From an uncultured Tidjanibacter sp. (lineage in GTDB: Bacteria; Bacteroidota; Bacteroidia; Bacteroidales; Rikenellaceae): a stretch of 64,000 nucleotides of DNA. The notes beneath the pieces were generated by a model. That model did not search any database. It was given only the letters and a program-made list of their open reading frames with translations, and had not been told where the DNA came from. The DNA is taken from assembly GCA_944326085.1 (NCBI GenBank), contig CALVCL010000003.1:62001-126000 (forward strand), in the 5' to 3' direction. A program made the position numbers and the translations under genes. This document shows, piece by piece, positions 24,219 through 32,374 of this stretch (the stretch's first letter is position 1; each line of letters opens with the position of its first letter).

Positions 24219-24926
24219 ATGGAATGGCTGCAAACACTTCTCGACAATAGTACCACGCCAGTACTGACAGCTCTGCTTTTGGGGTTGCTTACAGCCGTGT
24301 CACCATGTCCGCTTGCCACCAACATAGCAGCAATAGGCTTCATCGGCAAAGACCTTGAAAACCGCAAACAGATATTTGTACGAGGCTTGCTTTACACTGC
24401 CGGACGCATAACGGCATATACTGCTCTCAGCATAATTCTCTTAACGGTACTCAAGACGGGCGCCAGTCTGTTCGGCATACAGAAGTTCGTAGGGAAATAC
24501 GGCGAAATGCTTCTCGGACCAATACTCCTGCTCATCGGACTTTATATGCTTTTCGGACAGAAACTGAGATTGCCGTCATTGGGTTTCAAGGGCAGCGGAG
24601 AGAACATTGCACGCCGCGGCGGATGGGGAGCTTTCCTGCTTGGTATGTTGTTTGCCATGGCATTCTGCCCGACAAGCGGCATTTTCTACTTCGGCATGCT
24701 AATCCCGCTGTCTGCCACAGTTCCGGCAGGCTATCTGCTGCCTGCAGTATTTGCCATAGCCACAGCACTGCCTGTACTTGTAGTGGCATGGGTACTTGCC
24801 TTCAGCGTACAACGCATCGGCACTATATACGGCAAAATGCAGACAATCCAGAAATGGCTCAGCCTCATTGTAGGAATACTATTCACGGCAATAGGCATAT
24901 ACTACTGCGTAATGATATTATTATAA
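24219..24926 (+). CDS. arsG: ArsG-like aromatic arsenical efflux permease (CcdA/DsbD-type membrane fold)
   Basis: 235 residues with six to seven membrane segments and the two conserved cysteine sites of the CcdA/DsbD superfamily: C30 in LLTAVSPCPLATNIAAIGF and C150 in AMAFCPTSGIFYFG. The family is annotated as ArsG, an exporter of aromatic arsenicals, but the CcdA-like cysteines would equally suit transfer of electrons across the membrane to the periplasmic thioredoxin-like neighbours. It is preceded by the ArsF-like gene and followed by a small thioredoxin. Confidence 0.82.
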   Translation: MEWLQTLLDNSTTPVLTALLLGLLTAVSPCPLATNIAAIGFIGKDLENRKQIFVRGLLYTAGRITAYTALSIILLTVLKTGASLFGIQKFVGKYGEMLLGPILLLIGLYMLFGQKLRLPSLGFKGSGENIARRGGWGAFLLGMLFAMAFCPTSGIFYFGMLIPLSATVPAGYLLPAVFAIATALPVLVVAWVLAFSVQRIGTIYGKMQTIQKWLSLIVGILFTAIGIYYCVMILL

Positions 24927-24947
24927 ACATTTAAACAATACAACATT

Positions 24948-25181
24948 ATGGATATCAAAGTATTGGGCGCAGGTTGCGCAAAGTGCAACACTACCTATCA
25001 GACAATCGAAAAAGTCATAAGGGAAAACAACATTGACGCTACCCTCACCAAGGTCGAGGACATCATGGAATTGCTCAGCTACAACATCATGACAACTCCG
25101 GCCATAGTTATCGACGGCGAGGTAAAACTCAAGGGATATGTTCCCACCGAAAAGGAAATTAAGAGCCTGTTAGGACTATAA
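24948..25181 (+). CDS. Small thioredoxin-like protein (redox-active disulfide type)
   Basis: 77 residues of the small glutaredoxin-like family. C10 and C13 form the CxxC in GAGCAKCNTTYQTI, and the cis-Pro is in MTTPAIVIDGEVKLKGYVPT. There is no signal peptide, so it should be cytosolic. It lies between the ArsG-like and ArsP-like permeases, and may deliver electrons to them or shuttle As(III); it could correspond to the ArsE component of arsEFG systems, but this is inference. Confidence 0.87.
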   Translation: MDIKVLGAGCAKCNTTYQTIEKVIRENNIDATLTKVEDIMELLSYNIMTTPAIVIDGEVKLKGYVPTEKEIKSLLGL

Positions 25182-25200
25182 ACAGCCAACACATCGAAAC

Positions 25201-26541
25201 ATGGATACAAAACGAGAATTGAAAATCCTGTTTTGGATTATAGTCGTTTTTGCTGCCGCATTCTTCATGCCGCTCGGCAGCGAACGCTTCATGACAGCCA
25301 TAGACGCCACTCTCGACCTTGTACAGTGGTACGCACAGGAACATGTCATACTATGTCTTCTGCCTGCATTTTTCATAGCCGGAATGATTGCCGTTTTCGT
25401 CAGTCAGGGTTCGGTCATCAAGTACTTCGGAGCTAATGCCAAGAAGTGGCTTTCATACACTGTAGCCGCCATATCGGGAAGTATCCTCGCCGTATGTTCC
25501 TGTACCATACTTCCGCTATTTACAAGTATTTACAAGCGAGGAGCCGGTCTCGGACCTGCCGTGGCATTTCTCTATTCGGGACCTGCCATCAGCGTACTCT
25601 CCATTATACTCACCATCCGTATTCTGGGAGTAGAAATGGGAGTTGCCCGCATGATTGGTGCCGTGGCGTTCTCTGTAATCATTGGACTGCTAATGTCATT
25701 TATCTTCCGCAAAGAGGAAAAGGCAAAAAAAGCAGAGCAGATGAACATCATGACACCACCCGAGAAACGCCCTGCATGGCAGACTGCCGTTCATTTCTTC
25801 ACCCTCGTACTGATACTCGTATTTGCAAACTGGGGTGCCCCCGCAGCATCCGACAAAGGTCTGTGGCACGCCATATTTGCGAACAAATGGTACATTACTG
25901 GCGTCTTCGCACTGATACTCTGCTGGTCATTGATTAAAATACTGCATTTGCGTGCTTCATGTGTCCTTGCCGGAGCTGCCGCAACATTACTGTCGGCATT
26001 CTTGTCTGCGACATTCATCACCAAAACACAGTTTGTGCCGCTTATCCCCATGCTGGTCGCTATAGCCTCGCTGTCGTTGATACTGCTTTACGACAAGCGT
26101 GACCCCGAAAACCGCGAATGGCTACTGGCCTCTTGGGGATTTGCCAAGCAGATTGTACCACTTCTCGGTATAGGCGTTGTAACGGCAGGTTTCCTGCTTG
26201 GTTCCACACACGGAGATACTGCCATAGCAGGCATCATCTCAAACAGTTGGATCGAATGGGCTGTGGGCGGCAATTCGCTGCTGGCAAACTTTTTCTCCAG
26301 CTTTACTGGAGCATTCATGTATTTCGCTACGCTCACCGAAGTTCCCATAATACAGGGACTGCTTGCGTCCGGAATGGGCAAAGGCCCTGCCCTTGCCCTG
26401 TTGCTGGCCGGACCGTCGCTGTCACTTCCCAACATGCTTGTCATACGCGGTGTACTAGGCACCAAAAAGACAATCGTATATGTGGCTCTGGTAATAGCAA
26501 TGGCGACAATATCAGGATATATCTTCGGAAATTTATTCTAG
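25201..26541 (+). CDS. arsP: ArsP-like permease (DUF318 family)
   Basis: 446 residues with about ten membrane segments in two repeats. Each half has a characteristic permease motif: AVCSCTILPLFTSIYKRGAG with C99 and C101, and GAFMYFATLTEVPIIQGLLA in the second half, plus GPSLSLPNMLVIRGVLG. ArsP permeases export trivalent organoarsenicals such as methylarsenite and need conserved cysteines. A copper/zinc exporter of the same DUF318 superfamily is an alternative, but the operon speaks for arsenic. It ends the ars operon; a strong terminator follows. Confidence 0.85.
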   Translation: MDTKRELKILFWIIVVFAAAFFMPLGSERFMTAIDATLDLVQWYAQEHVILCLLPAFFIAGMIAVFVSQGSVIKYFGANAKKWLSYTVAAISGSILAVCSCTILPLFTSIYKRGAGLGPAVAFLYSGPAISVLSIILTIRILGVEMGVARMIGAVAFSVIIGLLMSFIFRKEEKAKKAEQMNIMTPPEKRPAWQTAVHFFTLVLILVFANWGAPAASDKGLWHAIFANKWYITGVFALILCWSLIKILHLRASCVLAGAAATLLSAFLSATFITKTQFVPLIPMLVAIASLSLILLYDKRDPENREWLLASWGFAKQIVPLLGIGVVTAGFLLGSTHGDTAIAGIISNSWIEWAVGGNSLLANFFSSFTGAFMYFATLTEVPIIQGLLASGMGKGPALALLLAGPSLSLPNMLVIRGVLGTKKTIVYVALVIAMATISGYIFGNLF

Positions 26542-26547
26542 CAGTGA

Positions 26548-26576
26548 AGCAGCGGTCGGAAATTCCGACCGCTGCT
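26548..26576 (+). terminator. Terminator of the ars operon
   Basis: Perfect 12-bp stem AGCAGCGGTCGG (26548-26559) with CCGACCGCTGCT (26565-26576), 5-nt AAATT loop, followed by GTTTTGT. Confidence 0.9.
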
Positions 26577-26578
26577 GT

Positions 26579-26608
26579 TTTGTACTACAGCATATTTTGA
26601 TAACTTTG
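26579..26608 (+). promoter_or_regulatory. Promoter of the following membrane-protein gene
   Basis: TTTG (26579-26582), an 18-nt spacer and TAACTTTG (26601-26608). The -33 element is part of the T-run of the ars terminator. Confidence 0.6.
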
Positions 26609-26678
26609 CTATCGCACTGCAAAACAGCACTCCATGCTGCCCGCATTTTGCCACCAAACTGACAAACATATCGGACCA

Positions 26679-27368
26679 ATGAAGCGCACTGACATAATAG
26701 TCATTATCTGCACGATAGCCCTGCTGGCACCATTTTTCATATTTCCCGGCGTTTACTCCTTCTACAAGACATTCAATGCCGAACACGGCATGATAATGAG
26801 TTTTCTGAAATTCGCCATACTATCCACCTTCGGCGAATGCATAGGACTACGCATCACGCACGGCCGTTACAATATGCCCGGCTTCGGCATCATGCCGCGC
26901 GCCCTTGTATGGGGTATTCTCGGTATGGGCATAAGCATGGCCATGACAATATTTGCATCTGGTGTCCCGACACTGCTTGCCTCGCTCGGCATGGACAGTG
27001 CTCCGGCTGCCATGGCTTCAACATCCCTTTCATGGAACAAAGTGTTAGTCGCCTTTTGTGTATCTGTAGCAATGAACACAATATTTGCCCCTGTGTTCAT
27101 GACATTGCACAAGGTTACCGACACACACATCATTGCTACAGGCGGCACTCTCCGAGGTTTTTTCTCGCCGCTCCACATGGGTGACATTCTCTCGCGCATC
27201 GACTGGCAACGCCAGTGGGGATTTGTATTCAAAAAGACCATACCGCTATTCTGGTATCCGGCGCATACCGTTACCTTTATCCTTCCTGGAGATGCCCGCG
27301 TCCTGTGTGCGGCGTTACTCGGCGTCATATTAGGCATTCTGCTTGCAATTGCAGCCCACAAAAAATAA
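26679..27368 (+). CDS. Membrane protein, Mpv17/PMP22-like
   Basis: 229 residues from the ATG at 26679, which I prefer over an in-frame ATG 15 codons upstream because membrane segment 1 (IIVIICTIALLAPFFIFPGV) then begins near the N-terminus. Four or five hydrophobic segments follow. The C-terminal stretch WGFVFKKTIPLFWYPAHTVT, then FILPGDARVLCAALLGVILG, resembles the W-x-P...NF...VPxxxRV signature of the Mpv17/PMP22 family, usually thought of as eukaryotic peroxisomal and mitochondrial membrane proteins. The resemblance is by eye, so the family is uncertain; no function is known. It has its own promoter and is followed by tRNA-Pro. Confidence 0.72.
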   Translation: MKRTDIIVIICTIALLAPFFIFPGVYSFYKTFNAEHGMIMSFLKFAILSTFGECIGLRITHGRYNMPGFGIMPRALVWGILGMGISMAMTIFASGVPTLLASLGMDSAPAAMASTSLSWNKVLVAFCVSVAMNTIFAPVFMTLHKVTDTHIIATGGTLRGFFSPLHMGDILSRIDWQRQWGFVFKKTIPLFWYPAHTVTFILPGDARVLCAALLGVILGILLAIAAHKK

Positions 27369-27385
27369 TCATGACAGACTTACTG

Positions 27386-27416
27386 TTTGTAAATTTCAGA
27401 AAATAACATATCTTTG
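27386..27416 (+). promoter_or_regulatory. Promoter of tRNA-Pro
   Basis: Textbook promoter: TTTG (27386-27389), 19-nt spacer, TATCTTTG (27409-27416). The tRNA starts 20 nt after the -7 box. Confidence 0.8.
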
Positions 27417-27436
27417 CGTCGCTAATAAAACAGCAT

Positions 27437-27511
27437 CGGGGTGTAGCGCAGTCCGGTTAGCGCACCTGCTTTGGGAGCAGGGGGTCGTGGGTTCGAATCC
27501 CGCTACCCCGA
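27437..27511 (+). tRNA. tRNA-Pro(TGG)
   Basis: A 75-nt cloverleaf. Acceptor arm CGGGGTG pairs with TACCCCG (one G-T), the anticodon stem-loop is CCTGC TTTGGGA GCAGG with anticodon TGG, and the T arm is CGTGG GTTCGAATC CCGCT-like with the GTTCGAATCC loop. The discriminator base is A and no CCA end is encoded (CACA follows), as usual in this phylum. Confidence 0.96.
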
Positions 27512-27518
27512 CACAACA

Positions 27519-27554
27519 AGCCTTGAAACACATGACAGATGTTGTTTCAAGGCT
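27519..27554 (+). terminator. Terminator of tRNA-Pro
   Basis: Perfect 12-bp stem AGCCTTGAAACA (27519-27530) with TGTTTCAAGGCT (27543-27554), 12-nt loop, followed by ATTTAATT. Confidence 0.75.
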
Positions 27555-27572
27555 ATTTAATTATATTCTGAA

Positions 27573-28190
27573 ATGGATGTTTTCAAGATAGTACGCAAAC
27601 ACGACCTGGCTACCTCGGAATGGAGTGGCGGCACAACTACACAACTGGCTATTTGGCCTGAGAGTGCAATCTACGCAAAGCGTAATTTCATATGGAGAGT
27701 CAGTTCCGCACGTGTTAAGGCAGAGACATCGGAATTTACTTCACTTCCAGGTGTAACACGTTGTCTGATGATATTAGACGGCACATTATGGCTCAAACAC
27801 GAAGGTCACTACGAAACGACTCTCGAACGTTTTGCACAGGACAATTTCAGCGGCGACTGGAAGACAATAAGTCGCGGACGTGTTACGGACTTCAACCTTA
27901 TGACGACATCTGGCGAAGGACGTGTACAGATTGTCGAGGCACCTTCTTTATCGACACGCAAAATAGAATTAATGCCTGTAATTCATGGCTGGCAAATGGT
28001 CAGCGAAGTATTCTATTTTCTCGACGGCAATATGGCTGTTTCGTTACCCGACGGCAATTCGACCGACATCGAAGCCGGTGATGTACTTATCGTGCATCGT
28101 CAACATACATCACATGTTCCGCATGTCAAATTCAACAACCGCAACGACAAAACCATACACGCCGTACGCGCCATCATATATCATGATTGA
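27573..28190 (+). CDS. HutD/Ves family cupin-like protein
   Basis: 205 residues. Family marks are the start KHDLATSEWSGGTTTQLAIW, followed by NFIWRVSSARV, LPGVTRCLMILDGTLWLKH, and VTDFNLMTTSG. HutD/Ves proteins are bicupin folds; HutD is linked to histidine utilisation in pseudomonads and Ves to growth in the cold in E. coli, but no reaction is firmly known. No hut gene is nearby; the gene stands between tRNA-Pro and a convergent L,D-transpeptidase, from which it is separated by only 13 nt without a visible terminator. Confidence 0.87.
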   Translation: MDVFKIVRKHDLATSEWSGGTTTQLAIWPESAIYAKRNFIWRVSSARVKAETSEFTSLPGVTRCLMILDGTLWLKHEGHYETTLERFAQDNFSGDWKTISRGRVTDFNLMTTSGEGRVQIVEAPSLSTRKIELMPVIHGWQMVSEVFYFLDGNMAVSLPDGNSTDIEAGDVLIVHRQHTSHVPHVKFNNRNDKTIHAVRAIIYHD

Positions 28191-28203
28191 CACCCTGTGA
28201 CTA

Positions 28204-29187
28204 CTACTCAATAATGACAACTATGGTCTCAAGCGGAACGGCCCAATCATAGATATATCTGGCATGTGAAGTAGCTGTACGCACGCACATGTGCGAACGC
28301 GGAACTGTTCCAAGTGTCGGACTGAAATCAACATAATCATCTTCACATGCTTCGACCGTATTCAATGGTACTCCATGTATATATGCCCCTCCCGTAAAGC
28401 GGCTAGCCCACGGAGCAAATCCGGCTACCGAAGATGTGCCGTCATGCAGATAATACATTTTCGTCTTCACTTCCTGCACCACATATACTCCCAACGGAGT
28501 AGGCTCCTGATAAGGTGGATTATCGCGACCTGTAGTCGCAGGGTTCATACTGCGTACATACCATACACTATCGTTACCGCGCTCCAGTGTGGTAATATTC
28601 TGGTTCGTACGGTCAACAAATATCACCTTCGAGACAATCTCTACTGGCAATGGCATTACATAATATTTGGGCACAAACCATTCGCCACCATAAAAATGTG
28701 AATAGACTTTAATATACTCGGCACTGTCTGCAAGATATTCACACAACGAGCCGTCGCGTGCATAACGATCCGGGACCTCAAGGTCATTGCTGCAATACAA
28801 CGGTATGGCATGTTTGCGCCCTACCCCATAACGGTCTGTCAATACCTCGTCTGATGAAAATCTGACACCTTTCGCATCAGGTGCTACCCCCCTTTTGTTC
28901 CTGTAATTCTGCAGTACCACCCAGCAGATGTCTCTTGACTGCAAGGCCTCCAACTCGACCAATAAACGTTGCATGCTATCCCATTGAAATCTTCGAGGCT
29001 TTCCATTATAACAATACGTATCGTCAAGCACATAACGATCAAATACAATGTCCTTTACAATCACCACCTCTGCTCCATACGTGGGCATCATACGTTCGCC
29101 TACATTTATGTCAATATCAGCCCAAACATCAGAACAAAATGATAAGACAAGTAAAAATCCGCCGCACAATATACCGACAATCTTCAT
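28204..29187 (-). CDS. Secreted L,D-transpeptidase
   Basis: 327 residues with a signal peptide (VGILCGGFLLVLSFCSDVWA). The YkuD catalytic domain is in the second half (about 180-310): NQNITTLERGNDSVWYVRSM, the His of GGAYIHGVPLN (H271) and the catalytic S-H-M-C301-V-R motif, where Met replaces the usual Gly of SHGCVR. Such enzymes make 3-3 cross-links in peptidoglycan or attach lipoproteins to it. The N-terminal region has no recognised domain. It is monocistronic; glutamine synthetase is about 180 nt upstream in the same orientation, behind its own terminator. Confidence 0.88.
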   Translation of the reverse strand: MKIVGILCGGFLLVLSFCSDVWADIDINVGERMMPTYGAEVVIVKDIVFDRYVLDDTYCYNGKPRRFQWDSMQRLLVELEALQSRDICWVVLQNYRNKRGVAPDAKGVRFSSDEVLTDRYGVGRKHAIPLYCSNDLEVPDRYARDGSLCEYLADSAEYIKVYSHFYGGEWFVPKYYVMPLPVEIVSKVIFVDRTNQNITTLERGNDSVWYVRSMNPATTGRDNPPYQEPTPLGVYVVQEVKTKMYYLHDGTSSVAGFAPWASRFTGGAYIHGVPLNTVEACEDDYVDFSPTLGTVPRSHMCVRTATSHARYIYDWAVPLETIVVIIE

Positions 29188-29315
29188 AACAAGATACGCA
29201 TAAGTTTATGATGTAAGATAATCATTTCCTTTGAAACATTACATAATTGCATCAACTATCATTGTCATATCCGTTTGGTCTGCATAGTACAGATACATTG
29301 AAAGCCAAAAAGAAA

Positions 29316-29344
29316 AAACGGATGGAATGACATTCCATCCGTTT
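29316..29344 (-). terminator. Terminator of the glutamine synthetase gene
   Basis: Perfect stem AAACGGATGGAA (29316-29327) with TTCCATCCGTTT (29333-29344), 5-nt loop, followed on the minus strand by TTTCTTTTTGG. The rest of the gap 29188-29315 has no gene. Confidence 0.88.
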
Positions 29345-29365
29345 ACATTATCAAGTTGCAGCACA

Positions 29366-30868
29366 TCAACCGCAGTAGAAATACTTACGTACCATTTCAG
29401 ACATCAGTTCCGGACGTTTCTTAACTTCCTCACGGATATTGGTGTCGTTATAAGCACGCAACCTTGCGATGATGCTGTCAATCATTGCCGGGCTGAAGAT
29501 ACCCTTGTCTTCGTAAGCCGCACGCTGACGTACCAGCTGTTCTGCGGAAGCAACGCAGGAATCAGGCAGCTGCTCGAGGGAAGCTACACGGTCCTTGTTC
29601 TCTTCCTTGTGGATATTTACGTCAACGTAAGTTTTGGCTGCGATATCAAGACCGTCTGGCAGTTCGAGACCGTAACGGCATGCAACGCAAAGTGCGGACA
29701 AGAGCTGGTAAATATCTGCCGAGCAGTCAGCTGAACGTATCTCAACCGTCTGCTTGTTGGAAGCATCGATATGCATTTCCTTATCGTTCGGATTGGCCTG
29801 TGAGAACATGTCACGCTTGGCTGTCCAACCCAGCGGCACACGTACGAGTACGGAACGGTTGCGGTCACCCCAGCAGATGTTAGTCGGAGCCTCCTGATGA
29901 GGAACTAAGCGGAAATAGGATGTGGGGTTTGCATTACCGAATGCAGTAATCGACGGAGCAAGTACCATCATACCAGCAATTGCACGACGTGCAATATCGG
30001 AAAGGTTGCCGTTACCGTCGAGCATCATATTCTTACCGTCCTTCATGATACGCATATGAATGTGAAGACCCGAACCGGCCTTGCCTTCGGTAATCTTGGG
30101 AGCGAAGCTGGTATCCAAACCATATTCGTAAGCGAGATTGCGGATAATCCACTTTGCAATCATGAGGTTGTCAGCTGCTTCCTCTACATCGGTCGGAAGA
30201 AACTCAATTTCATTCTGCTCGTAAATGCGTCCATTGAGTTTAAAGTTACCTACCTCGGAATGACCGTATTTGATCTTACCACCTGCAAGTGCAATGTAAT
30301 ACATGCACTGGGTACGGAAGCTGTTGAACTTAGCAAACGGAGCAGACTCGTGATACCCCTTCTGGTCAACAGCAGGATACATCGCAGTCTGTTCGTCTTC
30401 CGGAGCAGAAACGTAGTATTCCAACTCACCCATAGCCTCATAGGTCATACCTGTAGCTTCGGTAAATGCTTTCTTTGCCTTAACGAGAGTGTACTCCGGT
30501 GAACTTTCCAAACGGTTGCCATCCTTATCGAAGAATGCGCACAGGAAACTCATTGTGGGCAATTCTGCAAACGGGTCGATAAACGCCGTGCGCAGACGCG
30601 GAATAACATAAAGGTCGCTGCTGCCTGCCTCGATGAAGGGGAAAAGGCTCGAACCGTCAACACGCTCACCCGAAGTAAGTATCGAGTGGAGGTACTGTTC
30701 GTTGGTAATTACGAAATTCAACGTTTTGAGCCTGCCGTCAGCAGCAGGATACATGAAATTTACCATTCCGATACCGTTTTCCTTCATGAACCCGGTGATA
30801 TCGGCGAGGGTGAACTCTGCTGCAGGCTTACCGAGAAGGGCCTGCATGGTGTTAGAACGAATGTCCAT
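29366..30868 (-). CDS. glnA: Glutamine synthetase family protein
   Basis: 500 residues. It has the beta-grasp N-domain (GIGMVNFMYPAADGRLKTLN) and a catalytic domain with EAMGELEYYVSAPE, ITEGKAGSGLHIHMRIMKDG (the His of the glutamate loop) and PTSYFRLVPHQEAPTNICWG, NRSVLVRVP, and a typical RSADCSADIYQLLSAL end. This is a GSI-like enzyme of the group common in Bacteroidota, distinct from the long GSIII also found there. It makes glutamine from glutamate and ammonia, although some relatives are gamma-glutamyl-amine ligases. There is no Tyr adenylylation loop I can identify. The start at 30868 is the first ATG; another lies seven codons later. A 5' hairpin leader precedes it. Confidence 0.87.
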   Translation of the reverse strand: MDIRSNTMQALLGKPAAEFTLADITGFMKENGIGMVNFMYPAADGRLKTLNFVITNEQYLHSILTSGERVDGSSLFPFIEAGSSDLYVIPRLRTAFIDPFAELPTMSFLCAFFDKDGNRLESSPEYTLVKAKKAFTEATGMTYEAMGELEYYVSAPEDEQTAMYPAVDQKGYHESAPFAKFNSFRTQCMYYIALAGGKIKYGHSEVGNFKLNGRIYEQNEIEFLPTDVEEAADNLMIAKWIIRNLAYEYGLDTSFAPKITEGKAGSGLHIHMRIMKDGKNMMLDGNGNLSDIARRAIAGMMVLAPSITAFGNANPTSYFRLVPHQEAPTNICWGDRNRSVLVRVPLGWTAKRDMFSQANPNDKEMHIDASNKQTVEIRSADCSADIYQLLSALCVACRYGLELPDGLDIAAKTYVDVNIHKEENKDRVASLEQLPDSCVASAEQLVRQRAAYEDKGIFSPAMIDSIIARLRAYNDTNIREEVKKRPELMSEMVRKYFYCG

Positions 30869-30922
30869 TTCTCTTAAAAGATTATATGGTTTATCTTGTT
30901 TTTAGGTTGCTATGCGCTATTA

Positions 30923-30950
30923 CAGCCCGGCCGCAACCGCGGTCGAGCTG
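30923..30950 (-). promoter_or_regulatory. 5'-terminal hairpin in the glutamine synthetase leader
   Basis: In the minus-strand transcript, CAGCTCG pairs with CGGGCTG (one G-U) and CCGC pairs with GCGG over one mismatch, closed by GGTT. It begins about 7 nt after the -7 box, so it is at the very 5' end of the mRNA. Confidence 0.5.
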
Positions 30951-30956
30951 TCACCA

Positions 30957-30985
30957 CAAATATAGCCAATATTTCACTGTCGCAA
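30957..30985 (-). promoter_or_regulatory. Promoter of the glutamine synthetase gene
   Basis: Minus strand: TTG (30983-30985), 18 nt, TATATTTG (30957-30964), a perfect -7 box. It gives a leader of about 85 nt. Confidence 0.7.
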
Positions 30986-31107
30986 GGATTTTTGCAAAAA
31001 ATTTATCGCACTATGGCCAGATATTGTTCCGATTTATTACAAATAAACGGTCGCCGACTGCAATATCATTAGCAATTACAGCACAGCCTTCCCGCACGAA
31101 AAAGAAA

Positions 31108-31133
31108 GGCGGCGCAATTCAACTTGCGCCGCC
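31108..31133 (-). terminator. Terminator of ruvX-def
   Basis: Perfect GC-rich 10-bp stem GGCGGCGCAA (31108-31117) with TTGCGCCGCC (31124-31133), 6-nt loop, followed on the minus strand by TTTCTTTTT. Confidence 0.85.
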
Positions 31134-31152
31134 GCCCACAAATTGCAGGCAA

Positions 31153-31710
31153 TTATTTCTTAGTCTGCTTGGTACGATAGGCAGCCTCATACTTGCCTTT
31201 CGCCATATTATTCAGCTTGCTTCTTATCAATGTCTTACGCAACGGAGCCAACCTGTCGGTAAATACTATACCGTCAATATGATCATATTCGTGCTGCACG
31301 GCACGGGCAGGCCATCCTTCAAGCTCCTCTTCATGCAATGCGAAATGTTCATCGTAATAACGTATCTTTATCTTTTCAGGACGATAAACATCTTCATGCA
31401 ACCCGGGCAATGACAGGCAGCCTTCATTCATCAGCACTTCTTCGTCCGACTCATCTATGATTTCAGGATTAATGAAAACCCGTTTGTAATTGACGGCCGT
31501 AGGGTCATACTGGCCGAACGGTGAAGCATCTACCACAAACATCCTAAGCGATTTGCCTATCTGGGGCGCAGCAAGCCCCACTCCCTCCGAAGCATACATG
31601 GTATCGAACATGTCCGATACAAGTTTGTTTAGTTCCGGATACTCACGGCCAACTTCAACACATTCATTGCGCAATACGGAAGAACCGTATATATAAATAG
31701 GATATATCAT
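31153..31710 (-). CDS. def: Peptide deformylase
   Basis: 185 residues. The three deformylase motifs are intact: EGVGLAAPQIG (43-52), NEGCLSLPG with the metal ligand C98, and AVQHEYDHIDG with H140, E141 and H144. It removes the formyl group from nascent proteins in the cytosol. It is the second gene after ruvX (11-nt gap), a common pairing in Bacteroidota. Confidence 0.95.
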   Translation of the reverse strand: MIYPIYIYGSSVLRNECVEVGREYPELNKLVSDMFDTMYASEGVGLAAPQIGKSLRMFVVDASPFGQYDPTAVNYKRVFINPEIIDESDEEVLMNEGCLSLPGLHEDVYRPEKIKIRYYDEHFALHEEELEGWPARAVQHEYDHIDGIVFTDRLAPLRKTLIRSKLNNMAKGKYEAAYRTKQTKK

Positions 31711-31721
31711 TGCTATGTTGT

Positions 31722-32159
31722 CTATTTATTGTTTTTCATCTCTTCATACATGCGGCTTTCCATAAAGCCCTGAAGCAATATGGTGGCGCTGATACGGTCT
31801 ACCGCAGCCTTGTCACGACGCTGCATACGCTTCATGCCTCCGTCGAGCATAGCTCGATGGGCAAGTACTGACGTAAACCTCTCATCGAACATCACGACAC
31901 TGACTTTCGGAAAATTATGCACCAGTTTGTCGGCCAATGCCTGTGCTGCGGCAAATGTATCGCTTGGTGAACCGTCTGACTGAACAGGACGTCCGACAAC
32001 TATAATATCCACCTCTTCGGCAGCCATATACTTGTCAATCCAAGTCATCAGCCCCGACGTCGGTATAGTATCCAAACCTCCGGCAATGATGCGTGCAGGA
32101 TCGCTAACTGCAATACCCGTACGTTTCGTGCCGTAATCTATCGCCATTATCCTACCCAT
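31722..32159 (-). CDS. ruvX: Holliday junction resolvase-like RuvX/YqgF
   Basis: 145 residues with an RNase H fold. The catalytic acid is in IMAIDYGTKRTGIAVSDP; VVGRPVQSDG, VMFDERFTSVLAHRAML and the last acid in AAVDRISATILLQGFM match YqgF. It is thought to act on 16S rRNA 5'-end processing and possibly on Holliday junctions. It is the first gene of a two-gene operon with def. Confidence 0.93.
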   Translation of the reverse strand: MGRIMAIDYGTKRTGIAVSDPARIIAGGLDTIPTSGLMTWIDKYMAAEEVDIIVVGRPVQSDGSPSDTFAAAQALADKLVHNFPKVSVVMFDERFTSVLAHRAMLDGGMKRMQRRDKAAVDRISATILLQGFMESRMYEEMKNNK

Positions 32160-32168
32160 ATCAATTTA

Positions 32169-32176
32169 CAAAGATA
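32169..32176 (-). promoter_or_regulatory. -7 box of ruvX-def
   Basis: TATCTTTG on the minus strand, a perfect consensus, 9 nt before the ATG. A -33 element is not clear; the leader would be very short. Confidence 0.55.
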
Positions 32177-32297
32177 CGCGTTTCCGCTGGATTAAGAAAC
32201 ACTGTTGCATCTTTCACATGTTTGCAGCCACTTAACCTCCATACAATGATATCTGCATACAAAAAAATGTATCAACGGATATTTTTCCTATGTTTAT

Positions 32298-32328
32298 TTC
32301 GGCATCTGAAGCTAATGTAGTACTTTTG
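32298..32328 (+). promoter_or_regulatory. Promoter of the glyS operon
   Basis: TTC (32298-32300), 20-nt spacer, TACTTTTG (32321-32328). The gap 32177-32297 has no gene. Confidence 0.6.
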
Positions 32329-32374
32329 ACATATTTTAAAATGTACGAACTTAAATAAAAGTACGGAACAGGCT

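Noticed and set aside
27343..27591. Open frame running through tRNA-Pro
   Set aside because: It reads across the tRNA cloverleaf and its terminator and has no protein-like features.
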